A DNA stretch of 64,000 nucleotides from Corinectria fuckeliana (lineage: Eukaryota; Ascomycota; Sordariomycetes; Hypocreales; Nectriaceae), in contig WPDH01000074.1 in the NCBI GenBank assembly GCA_019137255.1, positions 558,001 through 622,000 of the forward strand. The letters are read 5' to 3'. A program made the translations under genes and the position numbers. Positions 11,616-22,783 of this stretch are shown here, piece by piece. Position 1 is the stretch's first letter. Each line of letters opens with the position of its first letter. Below the pieces are notes generated by a model that saw only the letters and a program-made list of their open reading frames with translations, had not been told where the DNA came from and made no database searches.

Positions 11616-13058
11616 TTACAAGACAGCAACGGCCAAAATCAGAGCAACGGCGGCGGCACCGAGCGAGTTGAGCTGAGCTCCGCTACCAGTAATCGCGGTG
11701 GCGGAGGCACCGGCAGCAGTGTCAGTGTTGTCACTACCGGGGCCGGAGCCGGAGCCAGAGCCGGAGCCGCTGGCAGGTGTCGAGCCAGGGGCGAGAGTCG
11801 TGGCAGAGCCATAAGCAGAGTGGATGCCGGTAGCAGTCGAGTTGCTGTATGGGCCGTTGGAAGAGCCAGACGAGTCAGAGCCGGAGCCAGAGGACGAGTC
11901 AGAGCCGGAGCCGGAGGACGAGCCAGAGCCAGAGGAGCCAGAGCCAGAGCCAGAGCCGGAACCGGAGGAGCCGGAGCCAGAGCCGTAAGCACCGGTGGGG
12001 GTCGAGGCAGGAGTAGCAGGAGTGGCGGTGCTGTCTCCGTTGCTGGACGCACTGCTCTCGCTATCGGTCTTGTCGGCGCTGCCGCTGCTGCTGGTCTTGG
12101 TCTTGTCGACGCCGTCGCAAGATAGGTCATACAGAGGAGTCTTGGTCAGCTCGGAGCCAACGACACCGAAGCTGGGGTTGGGCGTGGTGGGGGCGGCGTC
12201 CTGGAGAGTGTACCACCAGACGTTGGTGACGCCGAACATGGGGCAACCGACGTCTTCCCAGTAAGTGCGAGCGTTCTTGGTCGAAGGGACGCCCTTGTTG
12301 TAGGTCTTGCCGCTCACGGGCCAGCCAGTCTCTGTGATCCAGATCTCGCGGGACCCGGCAACGGCAGCGACCTTGTCCTTGGCGGTCTTGAAGAGGTTGG
12401 CGCCCTCGGAAACGGGGTTGTACTTGGTGTCCTCGAAGTAGGGGTAGGTGTCCATGCCGAGCCAGTCACAGGCCTCAATCACGGCGCTGTTGGAGTCGTT
12501 GGAGTAGGCGTTCCAGGTGTCGACGTGACCAACGGGAATAGCTGACAGGCAGGTGCCCTTGATGGCCTTGCGAACCTCGGCGATGTAGTCGACGAGAGTG
12601 TCCGGGCTGCAGCCAGGGTCTGAATTCGCCGCGATGCCCGTCTCGGAGATGCGGTAAAGGTCTTCACTTCCTACGCTAATTCCAGCAACAAGGTCATCGA
12701 TCTGGCCACAGTACTGGTCGATGGTGTTCTTGAGAGCGGCGATCTCATTGTCAAAGGTTGCACTGCCGGCGGAAGCCCAGAGGCCAAGGAGCAGGCTAGT
12801 CTTGGTCTTGATGGCGGCAGGGATGGCCTGGATGGGGTCGCTGGTGCTGCCGCCCTGGATCATGGTGTACAGGCGGGCGCTGGTGAAGGCGCCGCTGGTG
12901 CCCACGAGGGAGGCTGCAGTGTTGAACTCGTCCTCAAAGTTTGACTGGACCTTGACAGTGCCGTCACCGTAGGTGGCGCCATAGTTGAAGCCCTGGAAGG
13001 CGGCGCTAGCCGTGGAGACGGCAGCAGCCATGGCGAACAAGCTGTTGGCAGAAGGCAT
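11616..13058 (-). CDS. eglC: GPI-anchored GH17 glucan endo-1,3-beta-glucosidase (EglC type)
   Basis: Single exon, 480 residues. Residues 1-20 form a signal peptide. The GH17 barrel follows (FQGFNYGATY at 21-30) with the predicted proton donor E132 in VGSEDLYR and nucleophile E243 in WITETGWPVSG. The spacing and motif context match fungal GH17 enzymes that hydrolyse or remodel cell-wall beta-1,3-glucan. From about residue 321 a Ser/Gly/Thr-rich linker runs to about 455, with long SGSGSG-type tracts. A hydrophobic tail (LGAAAVALILAVAVL) is consistent with a GPI-attachment signal. The protein is therefore likely anchored in the membrane or wall. The leader on the transcribed strand is rich in C and T between about 13080 and 13330, as often seen in well-expressed fungal genes. 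Confidence 0.93.
   Translation of the reverse strand: MPSANSLFAMAAAVSTASAAFQGFNYGATYGDGTVKVQSNFEDEFNTAASLVGTSGAFTSARLYTMIQGGSTSDPIQAIPAAIKTKTSLLLGLWASAGSATFDNEIAALKNTIDQYCGQIDDLVAGISVGSEDLYRISETGIAANSDPGCSPDTLVDYIAEVRKAIKGTCLSAIPVGHVDTWNAYSNDSNSAVIEACDWLGMDTYPYFEDTKYNPVSEGANLFKTAKDKVAAVAGSREIWITETGWPVSGKTYNKGVPSTKNARTYWEDVGCPMFGVTNVWWYTLQDAAPTTPNPSFGVVGSELTKTPLYDLSCDGVDKTKTSSSGSADKTDSESSASSNGDSTATPATPASTPTGAYGSGSGSSGSGSGSGSGSSGSGSSSGSGSDSSSGSGSDSSGSSNGPYSNSTATGIHSAYGSATTLAPGSTPASGSGSGSGSGPGSDNTDTAAGASATAITGSGAQLNSLGAAAVALILAVAVL
11735..11990 (-). repeat. Degenerate hexameric repeats encoding the Ser/Gly linker of eglC
   Basis: On the plus strand, gccgga, gccaga and gacgag units recur over about 250 bp (densest at 11740-11775 and 11875-11985). 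They read as Ser-Gly dipeptides in the glucanase frame. Such tracts change length easily by slippage. Confidence 0.8.
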
Positions 13059-15413
13059 CTTGACTAAGATGTGTATGTGTGTTTTGTGTTGGAAAGCCGG
13101 GAAACCGGGGGACGAAGGGATTCAGTAAGGAATCTCTTCAGGTCGAGGACTGGACAACGTAAAACGAGAGGGTTGTCCAAAGGTTTTGGGGAGTGTATAG
13201 CGAGAGACGAGGGTATTAAGAAGGAAAAAAGAGAATAGAGAAAGATGATGATGGAAATAGGGATAAAGGGAAAGGGAAGAGGGGAGAAGAGAGAGAAGAG
13301 GGAGAAGGAGGAACAAAAGGATATGGACGACACCACCTCATCTAGCACACCCCTCGCCATGATCCCAGGCCATAGATTCAGGGAATACTCGTCGAGTCGG
13401 ACAGGTCGGTGGCGACGGGGCCTTCCATGGAAGTCTCCACTGAAGACGTCGCTGGTCCACCGACAAGTGGTTCATCGAGACATCGACTCCATCGACTCCA
13501 TCGACAGGCCAAAAGAGACAAAGGGCAGTGCAGTGAGTGGTTGGAGATGGCTCTCGCCAGGCACAGGAACTGACTTTGGGACCAGGCACCCCGGTTGGAT
13601 GCCGGTCCAATCATGGCGAAGATGCCACGCAGAGGCGGTCCCGAAAGAGACGTGGCACAGGAGGCCTTTTACGGGGATGCCGAAGAGCCGTTGCGTTTAT
13701 TTTCTTTGAACGGAGTCGTGCCTGGCAGAAGGCTCCGTCGGTTCGTTGCATTTGCAGCCAAGGCTCGTTGTCTTTGCAGCAGCAAGTCAACAAACGACAA
13801 CATGACTTATCCCTTTGTTCTGCCGGTTATGTTGTATCCAACATCAAATATCCTCAAGGGCATGGATCCACGCAACGATCGCCTACGGGAGCCAGAAATA
13901 GCAACGCCGAGCTCCCAGAGAAACAAACAGAGGGCCCACTCGCACCCCTTGCACGCCGGTTGGAGGCTTGGCTTTGAGCCCAAAAGGCACAAGCACCATC
14001 GCCCAGGCTCAGGGCGTGATATCCTCGGCGCAAATCATGGCTTGGCCTTAAGGAAGAACAGAGTATGACAGTACATGTGTCATCAATTTTGCTTACCACT
14101 GCATAGACACAAGCAGGAGAGCATGATTCCAATGAAAAACTGGAGGGTCGGGAGGGCATACGAATCCAATCCAGCAAGCGCTCCACGCACACCAGTCACG
14201 TCATGCGTGGGTCGAGGACGACGTGGACAGCGGCTCTGCCCTGGAAGCGCCATCGTTAGAGCTAGCTCTAGAGTCCAACCAACGCCGTCGCTGGAACCTT
14301 GGACGTCTGCGAAGGAAAGACGGAGAGTGAAAGAAGTCGATTGAGCCGGCCGCGCCGGCCTTGACATCACGACCACAAGCGGCGGACGTTGAAAGAATTT
14401 CCCACTGCACATTCCGTACCACCTAGCCAATGCCCAACTATCTAATCCAAGTCTGCATAGGACTTACCGGAAATAGCTATTCAGACACATGACGGACATC
14501 CGGGAGAAGGCCTCGTCAGCTCTTCCCAAGTTCCTACCCGCACGTTTCCTGTTTTGGCCTGTGCCTGTCCCGTTCCTTGCAGCACCCACCCACCGCATCC
14601 CTTGTTCCACCGTCCACCAGGGATCTCTTGATCAAGGCTTGGCCCCTATATCCAATTTCCAATCGGGGATGATGCATAGAGAGAGGCAAGGAGGCTGGAA
14701 GGGATTATAGTCGGCATTCTCTTCCACACCGGAATATCCGTCAACGCTCATCTCGCGGCCCCGGCACTGCTTAACGCGGCCGGCCGGCCTTGTCTAGGAA
14801 TGTTTTTCCCCTGCATCTATCCCTGTACCAGATCATTTGAGAATCAAAATAGTACATGGTACACTGAGGGTTTACATAGGATATTATCTCCGTGATTTTC
14901 TCGCCGAATCGTTATCCATGCCACGAGGTAAAAAGCGCCGTTCCCGATATCCACATGCCAGTACATACTATGTAGGTATAACGGTGGACACAGTGCGGAT
15001 AGGTCATGACCCGGGTGCTATCCATCTTAATGCCATTGTCGTGGTGCGTGCAGTCAGTTGCAATTCTGCTACCCTGTATCGACACGATATCTAGATTGAT
15101 GAACGAACATGACAATCACCAGCGAGAGAACAAAGTCCAAATACCTCACACAGCACAGACTCAGAACGCCCCTTCTATTTGTTTCCATTTTTGAGTGACA
15201 TAATATCCGCAAAACAAAACAAAAATTGAGCTAGAAAATCCTTTCAAAACCCTAAGAAAAACAAGCAAAGATTGTCGCCACCATCGTCATGACGGCCGAC
15301 ACCTCCACTAATTAACACGTAAACACCAAGCCGCAGCAGCAGCTAACCTCAACGGGAAAAGTTGGGTTGAAACATTGGCAAAAAGTTTGGACGACGTGGT
15401 GAGACTGTTTGTT
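13059..15413. other. Intergenic region upstream of eglC
   Basis: About 2.35 kb. The right-to-left transcribed leader of eglC includes a pyrimidine-rich stretch (13245-13320 on the minus strand) and a 98-codon upstream frame, 13064-13360, that stops 5 nt before the eglC ATG. A short tandem repeat of 'catcgactc' lies near 13483-13505. From about 13400 to 15413 I see only short overlapping frames without motifs. Confidence 0.55.
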
Positions 15414-15510
15414 TGCTCCCAGCAGGGCTTGAACCTGCGACCTTCGCATCACCAACACTTTGCAAGTTGAAGTATTAGTACGAAGCTCTAACCAACTGAG
15501 CTATGGAAGC
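15414..15510 (-). tRNA. tRNA-Ile (anticodon AAU), with intron
   Basis: On the minus strand the acceptor stem GCTTCCA pairs with TGGGAGC and is followed by discriminator A. The D arm is GCTC/GAGC. The anticodon stem TCGTA pairs with TGCGA, and the T arm GCAGG-TTCAAGC-CCTGC is perfect. The anticodon loop reads CT-AAT-AA after removal of a 23-nt intron (15450-15472) inserted one base 3' of the anticodon (15474-15476), the standard position for nuclear tRNA introns. The A34 would be edited to inosine. Invariant bases TTC and the GG of the D loop are present. CCA is not encoded, as expected for a eukaryote. Confidence 0.95.
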
Positions 15511-15808
15511 CTTCCAAATGGCAACCTTGGTGGGTTGCTTATGATTAGGTAAGCGATAATACAAGATATACACTTTCCAGCTCCGGTAGGGATGCAATCA
15601 GGACGACTACGACTAAAGAGGTTCGTCGACATTGTGTTTGCTTGAGGCTATCTGAGAGGGATTACTGCGCAGGATTGTGCCAAGTACACTGGGTTGAAAT
15701 TGCACCACGGCGTCTCGCGTCTGTGTCTACTCCTATATCGCAGCTGGGATCGTTCCCATATCCAATTCTATATATCGTAAAGAAAACCGCTCAAACACGC
15801 ACACTTGT

Positions 15809-18800
15809 TCACTCATACATGAATCCACGGATGCCTCTTAGAGCTGACGATTTTTTGTCCTTCTTGCCAGTCGAGTCCTCTCGCCCCTTGTCCTTGGAAC
15901 CCCGTCGAGCTTGGGTCTGCGAGAATAGGTCCGAGTGACTCCGTGCCATCAGCCGTCCGGACGACTCGCTGCGGCCGAGTGGTCGCTGATCCGGGCTCAT
16001 CGACAGCGACCCGTCCCCGGACCACTCCGTCCCAGCCGGCGAGCCTGGCCGGTGAGCCCACCCGCCCGACAAGGGCGCTCCAAGCCTCGCCTTCTGCTCC
16101 AGCGGCGGCGTCACGTTGTACGCTGCCCCTTCTGGCGCCTCGGGATTCGATAGCACCCGGTGTGGCCGCGTCTTCATCGTCACGGGGCTTGCTGACATGG
16201 ACAAGTACTCGCTGTCCCCTCCGGCCGTGTGCGACGTATCGATCCGCAACGGACCCGGTGCTGCCCCCGTCTTCATATCTAATAAGGACGATTGCAGGGC
16301 CGTGTACTTGCGCATGAGGAGGTTGCATTGCTTCTGCAGCTCCGCCTGCTTCTCCCTGCTCGCCGCTAGGACTGCCTCGATAGCAGCTTTCGCTGGAGGG
16401 GACGGTTTGCGACGCCCTTCTTGTGCCTCCGAGAGTCTTGCCTGGAGCGTCGCAATCTGAGATTGAAACAGCTTCTTGATGCGTTCCACTTCGCTGTCCC
16501 GTGACGCAAGCTGGACGGACAGAACTTCTGCCTTCTCCTTGGCGTCCGCTGCAACATCGATGCACCTTTGCTGCTCGAGTTCCTTCGCCTGCTGGTCCCT
16601 TTCTACCACAGTCAGTCGCTTCACCTCGCCCTTGAGCCGGTCGATCTCAGCCCCGTGAAGCTCGATGATTTGCAAGTTTTGTTGCGAGTTCAGCTCCTTG
16701 ACCTCGGCATCGCACAGCAAGACACGGAGCTTCTCATTTTCCGCCTTCGAGTTTTCCAGCTCTTTCAGAACCAAGTCGAATTCTGCCTTGAATCTCTTCG
16801 ACTCATCACGCAAGTTCTTTAGCTTGGTGGCTAGATCGGCCTCCCACTTCTTTGCCAACGCTCGGCTCTTTTCCGACTCGGTCCGGACCTGCATCTCTGC
16901 CTTCTTCGCCTCTTCGAATCGACTCTTGAGATGCCGGTTCATGATAAGGAGGTTCTGCGTCTCCGCCTCCGTCGCCTCTTCCTCCATATGCCGCCTTCGT
17001 AGGTCGCCAATATGTGCCATATGCTGCTGCTTCAAGTATCTTTCGAAATTGAGATCGTTCTGGAGGATCAGAATTCGCCTCTGCAGGTTGGCGACTTGTG
17101 AGTTCGTATCAGTCAAAGACAGGGGCGAGCTGATGGTCGGTTGTGCGGTCATTGAAAGCACGGCAGGCCGTTCTGTTACAGACTCTTGATGACTGAGCGA
17201 CAGTGAAGGTACGCTATCGTTGGCGAGAGACTGATGCAGACTCGACTTGATGACTTTGTTGGACTGGATCATGTCTTGAAGCTGCGTATGGGACGTGGAC
17301 TGCGTCAGGTGCGGTGGCAGCGTCGGGCTGTCGGCACTTGGGTCTTTACTCCTGGCTTCTGTCGAGTCCCGGGTCGAGGGGTGGCTTGACTGCGAACCCT
17401 GACGCGTCAAAGCTGACGGCCTTCGACCACTCACCATCGATTCCATGCTTGAGGATTGCGTGATCCGGTGACCGTCTTGGGGCTCGATCATGGATAAGCC
17501 GCTTAGTAACGCTGGGTCATGGCCATCCTTGATAGAACCTTCGCTCATCGGAATCTCTGGCGCAGGTATTGAAGGGAGGGTGTGGCCGACAAACTGGCTC
17601 AACTCCGTCATTAAGCAGAGCCCTGTGCACTCGGCCACGACTTCAGAGGCTTCGCTCTTAATCCACCTGCTGAGGTCTGTCTTTTCTGAATCGATGGTGA
17701 GGGTGTAGAAGTTGGGATGCAGCAAGTGATGCCGCCTAAACCTCTCGGACTGATGCCGTATCTCAGTTGGCTGCACCTCCATGTCGTTCGCGTTGGCCAC
17801 GTTTGCATGCCGGAGGTACCTTTGTGGTTTGCGAATGTAGTCCATAAAGTTGATTGGATATAGTCCGTAAAGCATCGTGTAATAGTTTAAGAGGTGATCG
17901 ACTGGGTGATCGTCCACATCGGCATCGTAGCTGCAAACTTCCCAAGGTCCAGCCTGGCCAGAATCGTCTAATTGGGGCTCCACGATTCCAGCTCGCTCAC
18001 GAGACCAGAAGAGTAGCCTGGCATAGATGTTGAAGAGGGTTGGAAGGTACGGCACCACAGAACTGGGCATATGGGGTAATAACATGATCAAGGCTGTCAG
18101 TGCAACAGAGATGATGGTGGTGGAAGTGTCCCGCTGGAGGCATTTCAAGATGTTTCCAAAGAGGGGAGTCTGGAGAATTAGGTGGATGTGCGGTGGCTGG
18201 CTCTGAAGGTAGTCGGATATGAATCTCAGCACGGCCTTCCGGTACTGCTTCTTAACAAAGTACCCATCGAGGGCAGTGAACATGTCCTTGAATGGAGTCA
18301 GCGGTCATGAGCTCGTGCGTACCCTATTGGCAAGATATGCCACCAACCTTGGGATGCCTTGTGCCAAACTGAATAAGAGATTCTCTCGTGAGCTTCTCGT
18401 TGTAATCCGCCGAGGCGACGCCGTTGCTAGCTGATGGGTATAGCTTGTCCATCCAGCCGGTCAAGAGTCGGCCGATGAGTGGGTTGGAAAACATATTCTC
18501 CTCGGAGGATTCTGCCCATTCCTCAGCCAAGGACAGGATATCCATGATGCTGGCCAGGGACTCGTTCACAACACCCTTCTCCGGTGAAGCCTTGGTAGAG
18601 AGAACAGCGCAAGACTCCCACCAGGCAAAGATGCGGTCCGGGGTGCGAAGCGAAGGCAGCAACCGGCGCAGAATAGATAGCCATGCGGCGTGGGCGGCGG
18701 GCGAGTCCTTGACGTATTTATCAAAGATGAAATGGAGGTCATCGTTGAGACGGTCGGCGGCGGCATCGTCATACTTCTGATGTCGTCGTAGATAGGCGTC

Positions 18801-19054
18801 GATAACTTGAGAGAGGTCGTCGGGGAGCGGGGCGGTCGGTTCGGCGAGGAAGGCGACGATCGCCTTGGAGAGATCCTTTAGCGACCTGAGGGAGTGGGAG
18901 GATGGTCAGCAGAGGCAAGCAGCGAGGGGAGAGCGCGATCAAGGGGCGGCGATCAAAAACGGCAGAGCGGCGAGCGGCAGAGTCAGGGGGAGGATGTGAG
19001 GATGGCACGGAGGAAGATTTTCAGGAGACGAATGACGTACGCCGATGAAGCCAT
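15809..19054 (-). CDS. TSC1: Hamartin (TSC1) homologue
   Basis: Three exons: 19041-19054 (only 14 coding nt), 18348-18885 and 15809-18286, giving 1009 residues. The introns are 155 bp (GTACGT donor) and 61 bp (GTTGGT donor, TTCAAG acceptor). The N-terminal half is helical and alpha-solenoid-like, with hamartin-type segments around MFTALDGYFVKKQYRK and TPLFGNILKCLQRDTSTTII (about 186-245). A Ser-rich disordered linker spans about 430-575, and a long coiled coil about 580-875. The Ser/Arg-rich tail ends RGIRGFMYE. In the TSC complex hamartin stabilises tuberin (TSC2), the GAP for Rheb, which restrains TORC1. Fission yeast has the complex and budding yeast lacks it. The start rests on the frame across the tiny first exon (MASSA-SLKDLSKAIVAFL), which is plausible but unproven. 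Confidence 0.88.
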
Positions 19055-20363
19055 GACTGGCGTGACGGCCTCATCCGGGCTCGCAGAATAGACGGCGACC
19101 TGACCGAGCGGACGAGGCTCGTATAGTGTGGATATTTGACGAGTACTCGGGGGTTGTATGAAGCTATTCGAGCGGCATGCGAGCGGGCGACGGGCGTGAA
19201 GCAGGTGATTGCGATGGTATGAGGATAGAACAAGCGTGGCTGCGGGTTGTGGCGGGACACTTGAGGCGAGGTGCCGCGGCGGCGGGCTAGGTTGCGTGGG
19301 TGCGCGGCTTAGTGGTGTAGGGCCGTAGTGCTGTGGAGGATAAGCTTCGGGGGGCTGCGGCGCCTGATTTCAGCGGGGTTCCCAGGCCTCGTTAGGGACG
19401 CTGGCGGAGCCCCGAGGGCAGCATGTCCGCTAGGAAGGGACAGCTTACAGTGGCTTTTTAGCGGGTGCTCGTCGGGCGGGCGGGCAGGCAGGCCGCGGAG
19501 AGCCAAGGTGACGGGACGGTGTTAGGTTTGGGTGGCAAGGTGGTGGCTTCAGCGTGTTGATGGTTGCGGCAGGTGGTGGGGCAGGGTTGGTCGCGCAGGA
19601 AGAAGAAAGAGCGCTGGGCGTCGGCCTGGGGGACACGGGTTCTGAGTACCTAGGGCTACCAGTGGGGTCGAGGCACCCGCAGCGGTACCCGGGACTTTTC
19701 AGGGCCCAGACCCACCGAGGATGGGCCGTGCGCTAGCAACCCCGCATCTTAGGCGCATGACCCCACGAGGACCCCCCGGGTACGTACCGCGAGACATGCG
19801 AGACAGGCCAGACGTACGGCCGGGAGTGGGTCCTCACACCAGACAGAAGTGACGCCAGCTGCAATGAGGTGCCCTTCTGACTTGGATCGAGCCACTTGCT
19901 ATGTACCTCCGCCCGAGAACAACGATGACTGGCACTGTACTTTGCTGTATGCACGTAGGAGTAAGGGTGGTGAGGTATCTATTCAGCAAGAAGTAAAGGT
20001 GGCCAGTTACAGCTCAATGGAGAGGATGCTCGGGGCGGTGGTGGTAGCAAGCAAGCAAGCAAGGAAGGTAGGTAGGTAGGTAGGTAGGGTAAGGTAACCT
20101 AGGTTGAGACGGCCGGTAGGTGCCCTACCAGTCGGCATCCCTCACGGAGTATTTTACTTCTCCTCCGCCGCCTTTTTCATCCTCCTCTTCCTTCCTTCCT
20201 CATCTTCCTCCCAGATCCCATCGAGTCAATTCATTCCAAGCACCAGCTCAACCAAGCCCCTTCCTCGTGTGTCTGTCCTCCCCTCGACTTACACACATCC
20301 CACATTCACACTGAAGCCCCAAATACACATTCTTCTTATCCACCGGCATACAATACCGGCACG
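19055..20363. other. Divergent promoter region between TSC1 and the DJ-1-like gene
   Basis: About 1.3 kb separating two genes transcribed away from each other. It contains an (AAGC)/(GGTA) microsatellite at about 20046-20090. A C/T-rich stretch (20155-20230) lies on the coding strand of the DJ-1-like gene. No gene is recognisable here. Confidence 0.65.
20046..20092 (+). repeat. Tetranucleotide microsatellite (AAGC)n-(GGTA)n
   Basis: Several copies of 'caag' are followed by five tandem copies of 'ggta' upstream of the DJ-1-like gene. Useful as a polymorphic marker; no other role is visible. Confidence 0.85.
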
Positions 20364-21434
20364 ATGAGTGCGCACAAGTCCTCCGCCGTGGCTGACCAGG
20401 AGCCTCTGGACATCCTCTTCGCTGTCCACGAGAAGTTCGACCTCCTCGACTTCGCGGGCGCCCTCGAGGTCTTCAACACGGCCTGCCACAATTTCAAGGA
20501 TGCCGAGAGTAAGTACACTAACCACTTTACCCACCCCTCATTTTTCGTCCATCTCCCCTCCCAATGTTACCCCTCCCCGCTGACTTGTCACCCCTCTTCC
20601 CTCAATAGACTCCAAGGCCTTCGAGATTACCATTGTTGGTCCCGAGCCCAAGGTTCTTTCCACCCAGGGCGTCATCGTCGGCTCCCAGATTTCTTTCAAG
20701 GAGGCCCACGATCGCCTCGAGGACTTTGACCTCCTCGTCGTCGTTGGCGGCAACTCCCAGGAGGTGCTCGACAAGGAACTCGAGCCCCTCAGCCTCATCA
20801 CCGACTTCTCCGAGCTCCAGAAGCGGGACCCTGCCCGCGAGCGAACTATCTTCTCCGTCTGCACCGGAGCCCTCTTCCTTGGCAAGCAGGGCATCCTCTC
20901 GGGCCTCTCCGCCACTACACACCCCGACTACCTGACCAAGTTTGAGAATATCTGCAGCGACGCTGCTACCCAGAGCCTCCAGGAACGCACCGACGTCATT
21001 GAGGACGCTCGCTATGTCGTCAACAACCTGCGATTCGACCTCGGCGACGAGGACGAGAACCCCTACATCCGCCGCAAGTCCGATGCCGGCCGCCGTCCTT
21101 CCAACGCCCGGTACGTAACATGTTTCCACCCCGGCCTCTGGGTACCCCGCTTTGTGGTACGTTGGGGTTTCCGAGACAGTGTAACTGACACCCATACAGC
21201 AAGGGAAGCAGCTCGTGGAAGGGCTCCATCTCCCGCCGCGAGTCCATTGCCCGTCGCGCCGCCATGCGCCTGGGAGGTCTTCGTGTTGTGACGGCGGGGG
21301 GAGTCAGCGCTGGCGTGGATGCGGCTCTGTATCTCGTCAGCGCCATGGTAGACGAGGCGTGCGCGGTGGAGGTGGCCAGGACCATTCAGTGGACCTGGAA
21401 CAAGGGCGTTGTCGTCGATGGTCTCGACGTCTAA
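20364..21434 (+). CDS. DJ-1/PfpI-family protein (class I glutamine amidotransferase-like fold)
   Basis: Three exons: 20364-20508, 20609-21110 and 21200-21434, with introns of 100 and 89 bp, giving 293 residues. The fold signature is clear: LDILFAVHEKFDLLDFAGALEVF at the start, LLVVVGG near residue 90, the nucleophile-elbow cysteine C133 in FSVCTGALFLG, and ATTHPDYL after it. VTAGGVSAGVDAALYLV lies near the end. Members serve as deglycases, isonitrile hydratases, AraC-type sensor domains or proteins of unknown role, and the sequence does not settle which. Between about residues 185 and 240 there is a charged Ser/Arg-rich insertion (YIRRKSDAGRRPSN and GSISRRESIARR) that spans intron 2 and separates the usual conserved blocks. 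Neighbours give no pathway clue. Confidence 0.87.
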
Positions 21435-22783
21435 AGATCCCTGGCATTTAGTGCCTTTGTAATTTATGAGAGTAACAATGGCCCTGTGGCGGGGCCTCAA
21501 GACCAATGTTTGTATGTATTACGATGAAAGGAGCCGGCGAAACCCAGAAAAAAAAAGAAACCCTCGGTAGGAGTTCTCAATTCAATTCAATTGTTTGGTT
21601 GTTTTCACATGCTCAGAATGCTTTGCTTCGATGGATCGAATCCAACATGATCACATTCCCTTTCCTTACGTTTACATGCTTCGCACTAGACGCCATCTAA
21701 AGTGTGGAGGTGGAGGTCGCGAGTGGACAATGACGTGGTGAATTGGACCCACACAAGCTCGGAGAGCTCCATGCTCCATCCGAGTCCAGGGTCATGCCAA
21801 ATGTCGTGTGATGCCGGAGAGCCAGGGGCATCAGGCTATTTCAACATCCAGCAAACTGTCGCCGCATTCCGGCTCAGCCCGGGTCAGTCCACTGGGGCAT
21901 CAGGCTGGGTTTCAAGTGCCCCGCTGTCATTAACGGTTGAGCACATTCAACTCGGTGTGGAAACGAGTTTGGAAGAGCCTGGATTGCTGCTCGGCAGATG
22001 GAACAGGCGATTTCGATGGCAGGGATCATGCACACACCGCGGGTACACCGACAATGACTCAGTATTGTTATGGGTTGGACTTGAGGAGAAGTCAGGCTAT
22101 TGTGAAATAGGTACCTACTTACATAGGTAGGTAGGCATCCGCAGTCCCTGAAAGGAACAGCCTGGGCTAGGGAGCAATCGTCTTGGAAACTCATCCGACA
22201 TAGGTGGGCAAGTCAAGCGCTACATCTATTCGTACAGCGTTATATAATTAAACAACACCATGCAGCTATTGCTGAGAAGTTTTAGCTGGATAGTCTTGTC
22301 TGAAGCATTTTATCCTGCTGGAAATCCGATTTAGCTGACGGAACATGTAGCCGTAGTACTTAGTAGCTGCCGTCAGTCTTATTTACAAGGTACTTTTTGC
22401 AAAGTACGAAAACTTCAAAATGAGTGAGCTTGGCCTTGAATGGTGATACCAGGTACCTAGGTACCTAGGTACCTAGTAGATAATAGTGGGCCTGTGGCTT
22501 GAATCAAGATCGTGCAAAACTGGAGCGCTACTGCTGACATAATTCCCCATCACCCATGTCCATGATTGGCCATGCCCTGCTAGTGCGAATGAATTGTTCG
22601 CGACGAGGCTGTGGTTCTTTGTGTCCGCCCGACTTCATCGCCTTGTCGCCTGCAACTCTCCTCTTGCACCAATCATTATATAACCACCGCGATAATTGTT
22701 CATCAGTTTCAATCGATCTTTAACAATTCTCATCCAGTCGAAGCTGCATCTGATCCGGCCAGCCGATTCCCTGTATCCGCACC
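21435..22783. other. Intergenic region between DJ-1-like and SAP-domain genes
   Basis: About 1.35 kb. It holds the DJ-1-like 3' region, a palindromic AGGTACCT repeat at about 22450-22477, and the SAP gene promoter with a C/T-rich leader. No coding potential is supported. Confidence 0.6.
22450..22477 (+). repeat. Tandem palindromic AGGTACCT repeats
   Basis: Three overlapping copies of 'ggtaccta' form a self-complementary stretch about 300 bp upstream of the SAP-domain gene. Shorter related strings occur near 22110-22135. They may be simple repeats common in this genome or binding sites. Nothing in the window decides. Confidence 0.75.

Noticed and set aside
22450..22480. Array considered as a CRISPR or telomere-like repeat
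   Set aside because: Unit is 8 bp, palindromic, without spacers, and does not match TTAGGG.
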